Shown here: one piece after another, positions 23,887 through 31,297 of the stretch | Layout of the letters: the number at the start of each line of letters is the position of its first letter | Position numbering within the stretch: the stretch's first letter is position 1 | DNA from: a virus | IMG/VR virus record: IMGVR_UViG_3300043219_000190 | Span: 1-53,301 of that record | Direction: 5' to 3' (one strand) | DNA length: 53,301 nucleotides | Notes under the pieces: model-generated | Seen by the model: only the letters and a program-made list of their open reading frames with translations | What the model was told of the DNA's origin: nothing | The model's database searches: none | Made by a program: the position numbers and the translations under genes

Positions 23887-24268
23887 TGTTAAAAAAATCG
23901 GTATCGGTCTTATTATTATTGTTGTTATCATTTCAACCATTACTCTCACGGGATATATCTTTAAAGAAAGAGCTAAAAAAATCTACTCAGAACTTGAAGA
24001 TAGATATAGCAATCTTGAAAAATCAAATCGAGGCATCAGAGAAATCAATAATAGACTTGAAAAAAGCAATATCAGACTTAACAACACAATCGAACAACTT
24101 AACAACGGAATCATCAGAACAAGCGAAATTGTTGTTGAAATTGAATCTTCAATTATCGGAGCAGGAACTACAATTGAAAGAATTGAAAAAACAATTGAAG
24201 GACTTGAACGACTTATTGACCAGCTACCAGAAAAAATTATCATTCTGGAGAAAAGCAACAGCAATTAG
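23879..24268 (+). CDS. Type II membrane coiled-coil protein, inner-membrane spanin candidate
   Basis: Product of 129 aa. A single N-terminal membrane helix (KIGIGLIIIVVIISTITLTG, 6-25) is followed by a periplasmic coiled coil with recurring RLEKSN and ETIEG-type heptads. AAGGA at 23866-23870 is 8 bases before its ATG. The layout is that of lambda Rz-type i-spanins, which join inner and outer membrane and disrupt the latter after wall digestion. Almost the whole gene is overlapped in another frame by 23886-24335. Leu and Ile codons are unusually CTT and ATC compared with the rest of the genome. Confidence 0.55.
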   Translation: MSNVKKIGIGLIIIVVIISTITLTGYIFKERAKKIYSELEDRYSNLEKSNRGIREINNRLEKSNIRLNNTIEQLNNGIIRTSEIVVEIESSIIGAGTTIERIEKTIEGLERLIDQLPEKIIILEKSNSN

Positions 24269-24335
24269 TATCATTTTATTAATATTAGAAAATGTGATAA
24301 TATATATGTTAAATCAATATAAAGGAGTATTTTAA
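23886..24335 (+). CDS. Overlapping coiled-coil protein with N- and C-terminal hydrophobic ends, spanin candidate
   Basis: Product of 149 aa read one frame over from 23879-24268, starting only 7 bases later. Its own AAAGG (23872-23876) lies 9 bases before the ATG. It has a Sec-like N-terminus (SVSVLLLLLLSFQPLLS), a coiled coil (LKKELKKSTQNLKIDIAILK onward), and a C-terminal membrane helix ATAISIILLILENVIIYML. No lipobox Cys is present, so it is not a standard o-spanin or u-spanin, but the two-end anchor resembles the latter. Leu is coded mostly by TTG, unlike neighbours, as expected from double-coding constraint. Its stop overlaps the next start (TAATG). Confidence 0.55.
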   Translation: MLKKSVSVLLLLLLSFQPLLSRDISLKKELKKSTQNLKIDIAILKNQIEASEKSIIDLKKAISDLTTQSNNLTTESSEQAKLLLKLNLQLSEQELQLKELKKQLKDLNDLLTSYQKKLSFWRKATAISIILLILENVIIYMLNQYKGVF

Positions 24336-25156
24336 TGGCATTAAAATTAAGCGATAACACCCCAGATTCAAAAACCCCAACGGTAGATGAACCAGATGGG
24401 GCATTTTTAGATAAAAGTGCAGGAATTCCAGGGAGTCCAGTTCAAGCTGGTATGCGGAACGATATGGTTTATTTTTTCAGTAGAATAATGGCGGAGGTCG
24501 GAATTGCATTTAATAACATACAGGATAATATAACTAATTCACAATATTTCACGGCATTTGTTAATTTTCTAAAACCTGTAACCATTATTGCACTTGACGG
24601 TGTACCAATTACAGTTCCATTATCTAGGCACTTTACCGTTTTAATGGATTCAAGTCTTGGAGATCCAGACCTACCAGCATTTGACGGAACTTTCGAAGGT
24701 CAAAAATGTACTGTTATTTCAGACGGATCGGGAACTACAACAAATCTAGCTGGAACTGGTGAATATGTAAATGGTGTTTTTATTAGTCCTAGAGCTACAG
24801 GATTGAGTTATAAGAAAACTTGGTTGGATGGGGCTTGGTTTGTTGTTAATGAGGTTACAAATGATTTCATAAGTGGTGGTATTAGAGTAGAAAAACGTCC
24901 TAACGGATTCATGTCTCAATCTGGAAGATTCATAAAAGATAATGGACTAGTAACAGCCCAAGTGATCCCATATCAACAATCTTTTTTAGTGAATAATGGA
25001 ATTCTTTTAAATCAAATATCATCAGGTACTACAACGATGGTTACTGCCGAAGATGCCTTACTCTCTTATTTTAGTGCTATCATTATTGTTATGTCGACAG
25101 GTTCAGCATCACTTGTTGCAAGAGAATGTTATCAAAAATCAGAAGGAACGTACTAA
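24335..25156 (+). CDS. Second tail fibre/receptor-binding protein candidate
   Basis: Product of 273 aa with AAGGAG before the ATG. The N-terminus (DGAFLDKSAGIPGSPVQAGM, about 22-41) resembles fibre proteins that dock to baseplates. The rest is beta-rich and Gly/Thr-rich (FEGQKCTVISDGSGTTTNLAGTGEY), as in fibre shafts and tips. It is followed, with overlapping stop and start, by a small protein of a type often coded after fibre genes. Together with 18176-18895 the phage has two fibre loci, which may widen host range. Confidence 0.6.
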   Translation: MALKLSDNTPDSKTPTVDEPDGAFLDKSAGIPGSPVQAGMRNDMVYFFSRIMAEVGIAFNNIQDNITNSQYFTAFVNFLKPVTIIALDGVPITVPLSRHFTVLMDSSLGDPDLPAFDGTFEGQKCTVISDGSGTTTNLAGTGEYVNGVFISPRATGLSYKKTWLDGAWFVVNEVTNDFISGGIRVEKRPNGFMSQSGRFIKDNGLVTAQVIPYQQSFLVNNGILLNQISSGTTTMVTAEDALLSYFSAIIIVMSTGSASLVARECYQKSEGTY

Positions 25157-25563
25157 TGATAAAATTACAAACATACTACTATAAAGATACACCGTTATCA
25201 AATTTCAAGCTACAAAAACACACAATAACAGTAGATGGTAGAATTTTTGATTTAAGCAAAATAGAATCTATAACAGAGGATCAAGAAAGCCCTGTTTATA
25301 GACTTGGTGAAGATATCATAATAAACATAAACATACCAAAAAATAGAATGTTTATGTTTACAAATGGTAATCTTTTACGATTTTTTGATATTGATGGAAA
25401 TGGAATAATTTCTGTAGATGAATTAAAAGTTGCACTAGATTATATTTTAGAAACAGATACAGAAAAAGTACAAGCTGGTTTAAAAATTATATTAGATGAT
25501 TATTTAAAAGATCACACTAAACAAGAATGGTGGGATAAAGGATTCCCTGTTAAAGCTGCATAA
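25156..25563 (+). CDS. Fibre-linked protein with EF-hand-like loop
   Basis: Product of 135 aa; the ATG at 25156 overlaps the upstream stop (TAATG) and has AAGGA upstream. The N-terminal half (MIKLQTYYYKD, TVDGRIFDLSK, GEDIIININIPKNRMFMFTN) resembles small proteins coded after fibre genes in many phages. At about 85-96 DIDGNGIISVDE is a textbook EF-hand calcium loop. Both halves are related to minus-strand neighbours: the N-terminal half to 25595-25780, the C-terminal half to the end of the lipoprotein 25773-26735. Calcium binding and fibre maturation are inferences. Confidence 0.6.
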   Translation: MIKLQTYYYKDTPLSNFKLQKHTITVDGRIFDLSKIESITEDQESPVYRLGEDIIININIPKNRMFMFTNGNLLRFFDIDGNGIISVDELKVALDYILETDTEKVQAGLKIILDDYLKDHTKQEWWDKGFPVKAA

Positions 25564-25570
25564 ATAGTTA

Positions 25571-25596
25571 GCCCTCAATTGCGAGGGCATTTTTTT
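25571..25596 (+). terminator. Intrinsic terminator after the fibre-linked gene
   Basis: GCCCTC (25571-25576) pairs with GAGGGC (25583-25588) around AATTGC; A and T7 follow. It separates the plus-strand late genes from the convergent minus-strand genes. Confidence 0.88.
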
Positions 25597-25780
25597 AATT
25601 GAAACGAATAAGCTTTTTATTAATCGTCATAATATCATAAAATTCCTTACTTACATGTACAGGAATTACAATATCCTCACCATTCGGTAAATCATAACCA
25701 AAATTGTTTACATACACTTTCCCATGTTCCACTTTAATAATATCTGGATTATCAGATGGAATCATTTTTATTTTAATCAT
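25595..25780 (-). CDS. Short relative of the fibre-linked EF-hand protein
   Basis: Product of 61 aa starting MIKIKMIPSDNPDIIKVEHG. The start is set by GGGG 6 bases upstream and by overlap with the lipoprotein stop. It aligns by eye with the N-terminal half of 25156-25563: same MIK start, VYVNNFGYDLP against TVDGRIFDLS, GEDIVIPVHVSKE against GEDIIININIPKN, and the LIRF against LLRF end. It lacks the EF-hand half. Probably a duplicated, truncated copy now expressed with the lipoprotein. Confidence 0.55.
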   Translation of the reverse strand: MIKIKMIPSDNPDIIKVEHGKVYVNNFGYDLPNGEDIVIPVHVSKEFYDIMTINKKLIRFN

Positions 25781-26735
25781 CAAAGTACCCCATTTCAACC
25801 AATACAGGATTATTAGGATAATATTCAAATACAACATTTAATAAATATTCGCCAGTTCCATATCTTTCTAATACATCAATTGCAATTGTTAATTCTTCAA
25901 GACTCATATCAATAAAATCAAATCCTAAGAATCTAAACATATTACCATTACCGAATAGGAAACTATTTTTAGAATATGTATTTATTCGGATCGCAATAGT
26001 TTTAATAGTCTCCACTGTTGCACCCTCAGCATCCATAAAACTAGTTTCGATATCATTTATTAAATAACTATCATCTGTTAGTTCAAGTACGTCTACAGTG
26101 CCTTGGCAAGTACCAGATAGATTAAATAATAATGTTTCATAATCTGGGACAGGTTCGGTATAGTTTAATTTATCCAAAAATGTATTCATATTATCTACTG
26201 TCAATTCATCAATCGTAAATTCTGGGAAATGTACTCCCCAATTATCGTAACTTTGACTAAATATAAATGAGTCCATTCCACCGAATTTAAAATCCATATT
26301 GATATATACTAATCGTTCAGTATCGGTATAATTTGTTTTAACTTCAAATCCATTAACATCTGCAGCCATAGTTTCAATATTAAATTCCGTTCCCGAATGC
26401 GTAATATTTGGATAATCAAGAGTTACTAAAGTTGTAGAATCTCGATGTGTCCTGGGGATTAAAATAAATCTGGTTGTGTAGTTAATTATTATTGGTTCTG
26501 TTTCTGGTTCTGTTTCTGGAATAATTTCAACTGGTTCTTCCTCTTCCTCTTCTAAAATTACTGGTTCTGGTTCTTCAATTATTTCCTCTTCAATTACAGG
26601 TTCAGGCTCGACAGTTTCTATAACCACAACTTCAGTTTCTTCAATCTCTGCCTCTAATTCCGCTGTTGCTGGTTCTTGATCTAATTCACAATTAAATAAT
26701 AGTATTGCGAATGTTAGTAGTAGTAATTTTTTCAT
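25773..26735 (-). CDS. Glu/Pro-rich lipoprotein with EF-hand-like C-terminal domain
   Basis: Product of 320 aa with AAAGGAG 7 bases before the ATG. Signal peptide MKKLLLLTFAILLFNC with lipidated Cys16; LFNC is a loose lipobox as in spirochaetes. Residues about 20-88 are a Glu/Val/Pro tether. A globular domain follows, and the last 80 residues (INTYSKNSFLFGNGNMFRFL, DMSLEELTIAIDVLE) match the C-terminal half of 25156-25563, but the calcium loop has lost its DxDxNG residues. An exposed tethered domain related to a fibre-linked protein could act on the same receptor, for instance in superinfection exclusion; this is inference. Confidence 0.65.
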   Translation of the reverse strand: MKKLLLLTFAILLFNCELDQEPATAELEAEIEETEVVVIETVEPEPVIEEEIIEEPEPVILEEEEEEPVEIIPETEPETEPIIINYTTRFILIPRTHRDSTTLVTLDYPNITHSGTEFNIETMAADVNGFEVKTNYTDTERLVYINMDFKFGGMDSFIFSQSYDNWGVHFPEFTIDELTVDNMNTFLDKLNYTEPVPDYETLLFNLSGTCQGTVDVLELTDDSYLINDIETSFMDAEGATVETIKTIAIRINTYSKNSFLFGNGNMFRFLGFDFIDMSLEELTIAIDVLERYGTGEYLLNVVFEYYPNNPVLVEMGYFDD

Positions 26736-26947
26736 GATTGCTCCTTTAAGTATTGCCCTGCTCTCTCTACATAAATATATAGTTTATCGTTTTCGTTTTT
26801 ATGATCGACTATTTTATTTAAATGTATTCTAAGTTTCTCGTTTTCTTCTAGTATATCCAATACTAACTGATGCTCTAATCTAATTGATTCTGGAATGTAC
26901 TTTTTTAAAATACTTTCACAATGATCTTTTAATTCTATCCTATTCAC
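26732..26947 (-). CDS. Small helical protein ahead of the lipoprotein
   Basis: Product of 71 aa with a GTG start 6 bases after AAGGAGAG. Helical and charged (LVLDILEENEKLRIHLNKIV), possibly a coiled-coil dimer; no recognised family. It overlaps the lipoprotein start (4 bases), so the two are co-translated. Transcription comes from a promoter carrying operator copy 2, which links this operon to the winged-helix operon. Confidence 0.55.
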   Translation of the reverse strand: MNRIELKDHCESILKKYIPESIRLEHQLVLDILEENEKLRIHLNKIVDHKNENDKLYIYVERAGQYLKEQS

Positions 26948-26969
26948 TTTATTCTCTCCTTACCCTCTA

Positions 26970-26998
26970 ATTATTACACAACTCTTGTCATACGTCAA
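26970..26998 (-). promoter_or_regulatory. Promoter of the lipoprotein operon
   Basis: On the minus strand TTGACG (complement of 26993-26998) and AATAAT (complement of 26970-26975) 17 bases apart, or TAATAA with 16. Operator copy 2 covers the -35. Confidence 0.65.
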
Positions 26999-26999
26999 G
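26984..26999. promoter_or_regulatory. Operator copy 2 (CTTGTCATACGTCAAG)
   Basis: Palindrome with half sites CTTGTCAT and ACGTCAAG; it differs by two central-arm bases from copy 1 and sits at the same place relative to the promoter. Confidence 0.7.
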
Positions 27000-27014
27000 C
27001 ATTAAACCCTCAAT

Positions 27015-27043
27015 TTGTTATTATCTCGATATTATGATATATT
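27015..27043 (+). promoter_or_regulatory. Promoter of the spike gene
   Basis: TTGTTA (27015-27020), 17 bases, TATATT (27038-27043). It diverges from the lipoprotein operon. A GTG lies 6 bases after the -10, but the better gene start is 27113. Confidence 0.55.
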
Positions 27044-27112
27044 TATTGTGTGATTTTCTGGGGTTATTTTGTCCATGTGGCTCTGGGATCTCACATTTTA
27101 AGGGGTTTATTT

Positions 27113-27670
27113 ATGACATTATGGAGCGTAGTAACTGGTTATTTAGTTGATAAATATTTAAATAGTGATAATTCTGTTGCGATACATCAAATTAAAACAG
27201 ATGGAAAACCCGAAACGGTATTATCTGGGTTCGCTCCTGGACTTGAAATCAATGTAGCAGATGGTGAAAATATAGTATTCCAGAAAATAAAAGGGTCGTC
27301 TAGTTTTAAAATTGCGATCGGTGGAACTAATCAGTTGATTGCTCCAGATACAGAACGTGGGGAACGACGGATATATTCAGTTAGTGAAGATGGAACGGAA
27401 ATTAAATCTATTCTTAAATTAAAAAATGATGGTGAAATGATTTTAAATGGTGGGACTGATTCGGCGGTTTTATTTTCGGAATTACAGACGGCGTATGATC
27501 AATTAAAGTCGGATTTTGATAATTTTGTATCTACTGTTTATGGTGTGCATACTCATATTGTAACTACTCCAGACACTATTAACGGTTCAGCATCCCCAAC
27601 AACTGCACAAGGTAGCCCCTCAACTGGCGATATTACTCCAGCTGAGAGTGAGGATGTTAAATTAAGTTAG
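27113..27670 (+). CDS. Tail spike/baseplate hub tip, gpV/Mu gp45-like
   Basis: Product of 185 aa. The ATG at 27113 is taken because AAGGGG lies 7 bases before it; a GTG at 27050 would add 21 hydrophobic residues. The order is an N-terminal OB-like part (VAIHQIKTDGKPETVLSG), beta region, a helix (FSELQTAYDQLKSDFDNF) and a tip with HTH (H146, H148). In P2 gpV-type spikes this HxH motif binds iron at the membrane-piercing point. It is the only hub gene on the plus strand; its usual partners lie convergently next door on the minus strand, overlapping it by 14 bases. Confidence 0.7.
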   Translation: MTLWSVVTGYLVDKYLNSDNSVAIHQIKTDGKPETVLSGFAPGLEINVADGENIVFQKIKGSSSFKIAIGGTNQLIAPDTERGERRIYSVSEDGTEIKSILKLKNDGEMILNGGTDSAVLFSELQTAYDQLKSDFDNFVSTVYGVHTHIVTTPDTINGSASPTTAQGSPSTGDITPAESEDVKLS

Positions 27671-27929
27671 GTAACATTTTTAGTACCCAGTGGTCAGTAT
27701 CACTACCTTTTATATCTGGGCTGGTATTACATTCATGATCTTCTAGACAACCTTGTTCTATTTCGTATTGACCATTAACTATAGGGTCGTTTAAGCCACA
27801 ATTGCCACAACATTTTAATGATTCAATATAATTTTCTATATTTCTTAATGATTCAAAACAGTCTCTAACTGCTCCAGTTTGTCTAACCATTTTGGATAAA
27901 TATTCTAAATCTTTTTTAACATCACACAT
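27657..27929 (-). CDS. Cysteine-rich small protein
   Basis: Product of 90 aa, start at the ATG 27929 (MCDVKKDLEYLSKMVRQTGA) with GAGAGGTGG upstream. It contains CCGNCG (near 43) and later GCLEDHEC, suggesting a zinc site. The start overlaps the stop of the gpN-like gene, and the 3' end overlaps the spike gene on the other strand. Function unknown. Confidence 0.5.
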   Translation of the reverse strand: MCDVKKDLEYLSKMVRQTGAVRDCFESLRNIENYIESLKCCGNCGLNDPIVNGQYEIEQGCLEDHECNTSPDIKGSDTDHWVLKMLPNLI

Positions 27930-29247
27930 AATAAACCACCTCTCTCCCTTTATCCACCATAAAAATATTATCTCCATAGATCCCATTGGTATCTTTAAAA
28001 AAGTCTAATGTTGCAAGTTCTACGGAATTATATAATTTTGCACACCAACCAATTATAGATAATGTCTCTTCTGCGATAAAAACAACTTCCCTTGCACTAT
28101 TGAAAATTCTTTCATTTAGGTTTTTAACGGTATTACTCACGATTGTTTTATTTAGTATTGAATAATCAAAGTATTGTGTAAAAAATGTTGATGCACCAAA
28201 TATTGATGCTCGGTCGCCTAGTATTTCAGTAGTGTTTAATGCAGAACTTAAAACCGCTTGGATGGTCTCGATTATTTGTGGTCTGGATAAATAACCGCCT
28301 GTAACCTCTGTTTCACCCGATTGTATTTCTGATATTGTGATTGACTCTGTTGATACGGCACTGTAATTTATTGCGGAAATTCCAGCTAATGAAGATAAAC
28401 CGGCAACGCTTAAAATATTTTTACCTGAAGGCGAACCGCTTTTAAATTCGTTCTCGTCTGTTTCTGAGAATCCCAAAACATCATTAACATATTCTTGATA
28501 TGCGGATAATCTTAAAGTAGCTTGGTCTACTGCTAACATTGGTAACTGGATTAAATTCTGCATTTGCCGTGCAAGATCAAATGGCGCTCGTGCTAATGTG
28601 TCAATATCATCTAATATATTTCCAGCGGTTGTACTAAATAATATTGCAACTTCATCTACAGCACCAGCAATTGACGATAATCTTTCGGTCGCAGTATTAA
28701 CAGCAGATACAGCACTATTAACTAAACTTGCAAATCCTGCCCCTGTGGACAAATCAACACTATTTGCAAAGTCATTAGCCTGTTCTATATTTAATTCATC
28801 GATTGCTGAAGCCGTCGCACTTGCGGAACTGGATAACGGGTCACCACCCAATAGGTTAGGTATATCTTTTAAAAATGTTACAGTAATTTTAGCAATACCA
28901 GATTTTTTAGTAGTATTCTGTCCATAATTAATAGATGATATTACCACAGGAAAAGTTCCTAAACTTGGATCTGGATGTTCTAATTCACCAACACTATCCT
29001 CTGTCTTTTTCTCATTAAATGCATCCCGAATTTCTTTTAAAAAATCTTGATTATCAATTAATAATACAAATGTATAATCACCAGTATTTAATGAATTATC
29101 TTGATGAAATATTCCATCCTGTCCAGCGAATTGGAACGACCCTAAATTATGTATTACTGAGTCGTTTAATTCGCCGTCGAAAGGGAATTCAAGTCTAGTG
29201 CCTGTTTCTGGTGATGTGTAGGCTAGGTTTCTGTAGTTTGTTATCAT
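27922..29247 (-). CDS. DNA circulation/baseplate protein, Mu gpN (gp43)-like
   Basis: Product of 441 aa. The N-terminal domain matches the DNA circularisation family: RLEFPFDGELNDSVIHNLGS, then FQFAGQDGIFHQD, GDYTFVLLIDNQ and a Gly/Pro loop ELEHPDPSLGTFPVVI. The middle and C-terminal parts are helical and Ala/Ser-rich. In Mu-like tails it joins the tube tip to the baseplate hub. AAAGGA lies before the ATG. The start region is duplicated upstream of the next gene (29535-29560), showing an insertion in front of it. It is transcribed against the other late genes. Confidence 0.72.
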   Translation of the reverse strand: MITNYRNLAYTSPETGTRLEFPFDGELNDSVIHNLGSFQFAGQDGIFHQDNSLNTGDYTFVLLIDNQDFLKEIRDAFNEKKTEDSVGELEHPDPSLGTFPVVISSINYGQNTTKKSGIAKITVTFLKDIPNLLGGDPLSSSASATASAIDELNIEQANDFANSVDLSTGAGFASLVNSAVSAVNTATERLSSIAGAVDEVAILFSTTAGNILDDIDTLARAPFDLARQMQNLIQLPMLAVDQATLRLSAYQEYVNDVLGFSETDENEFKSGSPSGKNILSVAGLSSLAGISAINYSAVSTESITISEIQSGETEVTGGYLSRPQIIETIQAVLSSALNTTEILGDRASIFGASTFFTQYFDYSILNKTIVSNTVKNLNERIFNSAREVVFIAEETLSIIGWCAKLYNSVELATLDFFKDTNGIYGDNIFMVDKGREVVYYV

Positions 29248-29253
29248 GATAAT
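29228..29253. repeat. 26-base direct repeat, left copy (gpN start region)
   Basis: Bases 29228-29253 match 29535-29560 with one mismatch and include the palindrome TTATCATGATAA. The left copy holds the real start of the gpN-like gene; the right holds a dead copy that reads MITNYRKVEGV and stops. Confidence 0.8.
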
Positions 29254-29522
29254 TCCTTTATTTTAATTGGTTTAGCACAGTAAGGGCAAACTTTGAAGCT
29301 TTTATATTGATGTGGTTTTATAGCATTATCATGACCGCATGTTGTTTCTGCCACCCACTTGCTAAAGGGCTTCCATTCACATTCTTCTTTTTCCCATTCT
29401 GAACTTTTTAAAACTTCTGGTTCAGAACAAATCTCGACTTCACCTTTAAAACCTTTTTGATTTCTAACTAACTTATATTTAAAGCAATTAGGATATTTTA
29501 AGCAAAAATCTTTACAAGTCAT
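29244..29522 (-). CDS. Cysteine-rich zinc-ribbon protein inserted by repeats
   Basis: Product of 92 aa with GGAGGG 5 bases before the ATG. Cys pairs at the start (MTCKDFC, then YPNC), CEW, CGHD and a final VCPYCAKPIKIKE suggest one or two zinc sites. It lies between 26-base repeats that duplicate the gpN start, and it ends within 4 bases of the gpN ATG, so it appears to be a later insertion. Function unknown. Confidence 0.6.
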   Translation of the reverse strand: MTCKDFCLKYPNCFKYKLVRNQKGFKGEVEICSEPEVLKSSEWEKEECEWKPFSKWVAETTCGHDNAIKPHQYKSFKVCPYCAKPIKIKELS

Positions 29523-29534
29523 ACACCCTCCACT

Positions 29535-29560
29535 TTTCTGTAATTTGTTATCATGATAAT
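29535..29560. repeat. 26-base direct repeat, right copy
   Basis: One mismatch to 29228-29253. It overlaps the last codons of the YopX-like gene and the upstream region of the zinc-ribbon gene. Confidence 0.8.
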
Positions 29561-29946
29561 AAATCCTTGTTTTCGTGTATGTTTCCGATTATTTCAATAT
29601 AGTTCCCATCAGATTCTAAACTTCCCAATAAGGCTTCATTTGGGGTGGCTTCTTTTGTAATAAAATAATGTGCCCCTCTTATGTATTTAACCACACCTTT
29701 ACATGTAGCCATTGGAGCGTACCACATATTAATAATATCCCCTTCGTAAATATCAACACCATTTTTATCTTTTAATCCAGTAAATTGTTCAATAGGATAT
29801 TCGCCATTTATACCATCTATAAAATAGGATGATTTTTTGACATAATCCCAATTGACATATTGACCGCTACACTCCTTTGAATCTACCTCTGATATATCTT
29901 TTGGTATTGATTTATCCCATATCCTAAATTTTAATTCTCTTTTCAT
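29551..29946 (-). CDS. YopX-family protein
   Basis: Product of 131 aa. The YopX signature is clear: KFRIWDKS at 6-13 and IEQFTGLKDKNGVDIYEGDI at about 52-71, then a beta-rich C-terminus with GNIHENKDLL. The family is common in phages of many bacteria, and its function is not known. It overlaps the HTH gene upstream by 4 bases. Confidence 0.82.
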   Translation of the reverse strand: MKRELKFRIWDKSIPKDISEVDSKECSGQYVNWDYVKKSSYFIDGINGEYPIEQFTGLKDKNGVDIYEGDIINMWYAPMATCKGVVKYIRGAHYFITKEATPNEALLGSLESDGNYIEIIGNIHENKDLLS

Positions 29947-30221
29947 ACACCCTCCACACCATTCATTAATGCTTTAATCTTATCATACTTAGCAATCAAA
30001 CCCTCTAAGTTATCCACTTTTGACAGTTTTAATTCTAACTCTTTATTTTTATTATACATATCGATTAACACATAAATATATTTTGGTGGGGTAATTGCTC
30101 CCTCACGTGCTGAAATATAATTAGATAAAGTATTTCTCTTCACTCCAAATAATAAACCTGCTTCGGTCTGGTTAATGTTATTTTCTGCGATGAAATTTCT
30201 TATTGTTTGTTTATTGTTCAT
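29943..30221 (-). CDS. Helix-turn-helix protein
   Basis: Product of 92 aa with AAGGAGA before the ATG. Residues 3-35 form an XRE-like HTH: TIRNFIAENNINQTEAGLLF, then GVKRNTLSNYISAREG as recognition helix. A coiled C-terminal helix (KNKELELKLSKVDNLEGLIA) would allow dimerisation. It could be the phage repressor or an accessory regulator; its position in a moron-like unit makes either possible. One of three candidate DNA-binding regulators in the window. Confidence 0.65.
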   Translation of the reverse strand: MNNKQTIRNFIAENNINQTEAGLLFGVKRNTLSNYISAREGAITPPKYIYVLIDMYNKNKELELKLSKVDNLEGLIAKYDKIKALMNGVEGV

Positions 30222-30559
30222 TTTTTATTTGTCTCCTTTTCTGGTTTACCGTGATGATTAGCAATAATCACCTTACAACACTCTTTATCTATTTTACTAA
30301 AACAATGCTCTTTTAATACCCATCGTTTCTCGTGTGTTGGATTATTTACAGTCCAGACATATACAGGAGCATCATCAGGATAATTATCACCTGTTCTTTT
30401 TTCCCATTCTGAAACAGTTTCATGTTTAGGGATATCGATAACCTGTAATAATTCTTGACAATCTCTTCTACCTAATTCAATAGAACTTATTAATTCGCTA
30501 TCTGCAACATTGTGTAACATTTCAGAATATTTCTCTCTTAACTTCTCAATCACCGCCAT
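30218..30559 (-). CDS. Hypothetical protein
   Basis: Product of 113 aa if the ATG at 30559 (MAVIEKLREKYSEMLHNVAD) is used; a TTG at 30568 and a GTG at 30553 are alternatives around the same GAGGGAG site. Mixed helical/beta, with WEKRTGDNYPDDAPVYVWTV in the middle and CC near the end, a form seen in small phage proteins of unknown role. It overlaps the 41 aa gene upstream. Confidence 0.5.
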   Translation of the reverse strand: MAVIEKLREKYSEMLHNVADSELISSIELGRRDCQELLQVIDIPKHETVSEWEKRTGDNYPDDAPVYVWTVNNPTHEKRWVLKEHCFSKIDKECCKVIIANHHGKPEKETNKK

Positions 30560-30671
30560 CTCCCTCAACTTCTAATATCTCCAAATCAATCTCAGCTAAT
30601 TTTAACATCTTTTTTGCAAGCTCAATTTTTGTTTCCTGTAACTCTTTTTTTAGTTCTTCAAGTTTTGTCAT
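30546..30671 (-). CDS. Tiny coiled-coil protein
   Basis: Product of 41 aa: MTKLEELKKELQETKIELAK, then a second helix ending EVEGDGGD. Regular heptads indicate a coiled coil. Start and stop overlap the genes on both sides (ATGA-type at the start), which supports real translation. Function unknown; it may also serve to couple translation. Confidence 0.5.
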   Translation of the reverse strand: MTKLEELKKELQETKIELAKKMLKLAEIDLEILEVEGDGGD

Positions 30672-31297
30672 AATTTAATTATCCCTCTTTTTTGATACCC
30701 TGTATTAATCCACAATCCGACTCTAATTCTATCATTAAGCATATAAAAATCAGCCTTACAACAAGGACAATGTGCTTGTGTTATCCTAAAACCGCCATGT
30801 TTTTTATAGTCGTATGGTGGTTGTTTTAATGGTGGTTTTGATATTCCTAGTATTTTACGTTTAAAAGTATCGCTTTTATTTTCAATGTCTCTTAAATCTG
30901 TAGTTTTCATGAATTCATTTATTATATCAGGACATACTTTAATATTCCGTTTATCAGATTTATCCCATTTCCACGGTTCGCCCAATTTTTCAGATGTGAC
31001 TAAAAATTTCTGATAATGATTTATTTCATTTTTCCCAACATAACCGCAAGCTGGACATTTAATATTATCGTGTGGGTAGATCTCGTAACATAATGAGCAT
31101 AGTTTATTGCCTGTTTTATCTGGATCAATACGTTCTTTTTGCATTTTGTCGGAATCCTTTTTATTGGCGGATATAACAACCTTTCTCCAGTTACTAAAAT
31201 GTCGATCGCAACCGTCGCATAATTTACCGTTACAGGTTGAGCAATCCTCTATAAAAGTAAAGTTTTTTAGGAATGTTTTAATTTTGGTTAGGATCAT
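30668..31297 (-). CDS. Protein with several zinc-ribbon motifs
   Basis: Product of 209 aa from the ATG at 31297 (GGGGTG 6 bases before; overlaps the upstream stop). Three Cys clusters are visible: CSTCNGKLCDGC near 20-31, CSLC...CPACG near 68-86, and HCPCCKAD near 178. Multiple zinc ribbons suggest binding of nucleic acid or scaffolding of a protein complex. No recognised family. Part of the module driven by promoter D. Confidence 0.55.
   Translation of the reverse strand: MILTKIKTFLKNFTFIEDCSTCNGKLCDGCDRHFSNWRKVVISANKKDSDKMQKERIDPDKTGNKLCSLCYEIYPHDNIKCPACGYVGKNEINHYQKFLVTSEKLGEPWKWDKSDKRNIKVCPDIINEFMKTTDLRDIENKSDTFKRKILGISKPPLKQPPYDYKKHGGFRITQAHCPCCKADFYMLNDRIRVGLWINTGYQKRGIIKL

Noticed and set aside
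27050-27112. GTG at 27050 as start of the spike gene
   Set aside because: It fits leaderless spacing, but ATG 27113 has AAGGGG 7 bases upstream and gives a spike protein without an odd hydrophobic extension. Kept only as an alternative.
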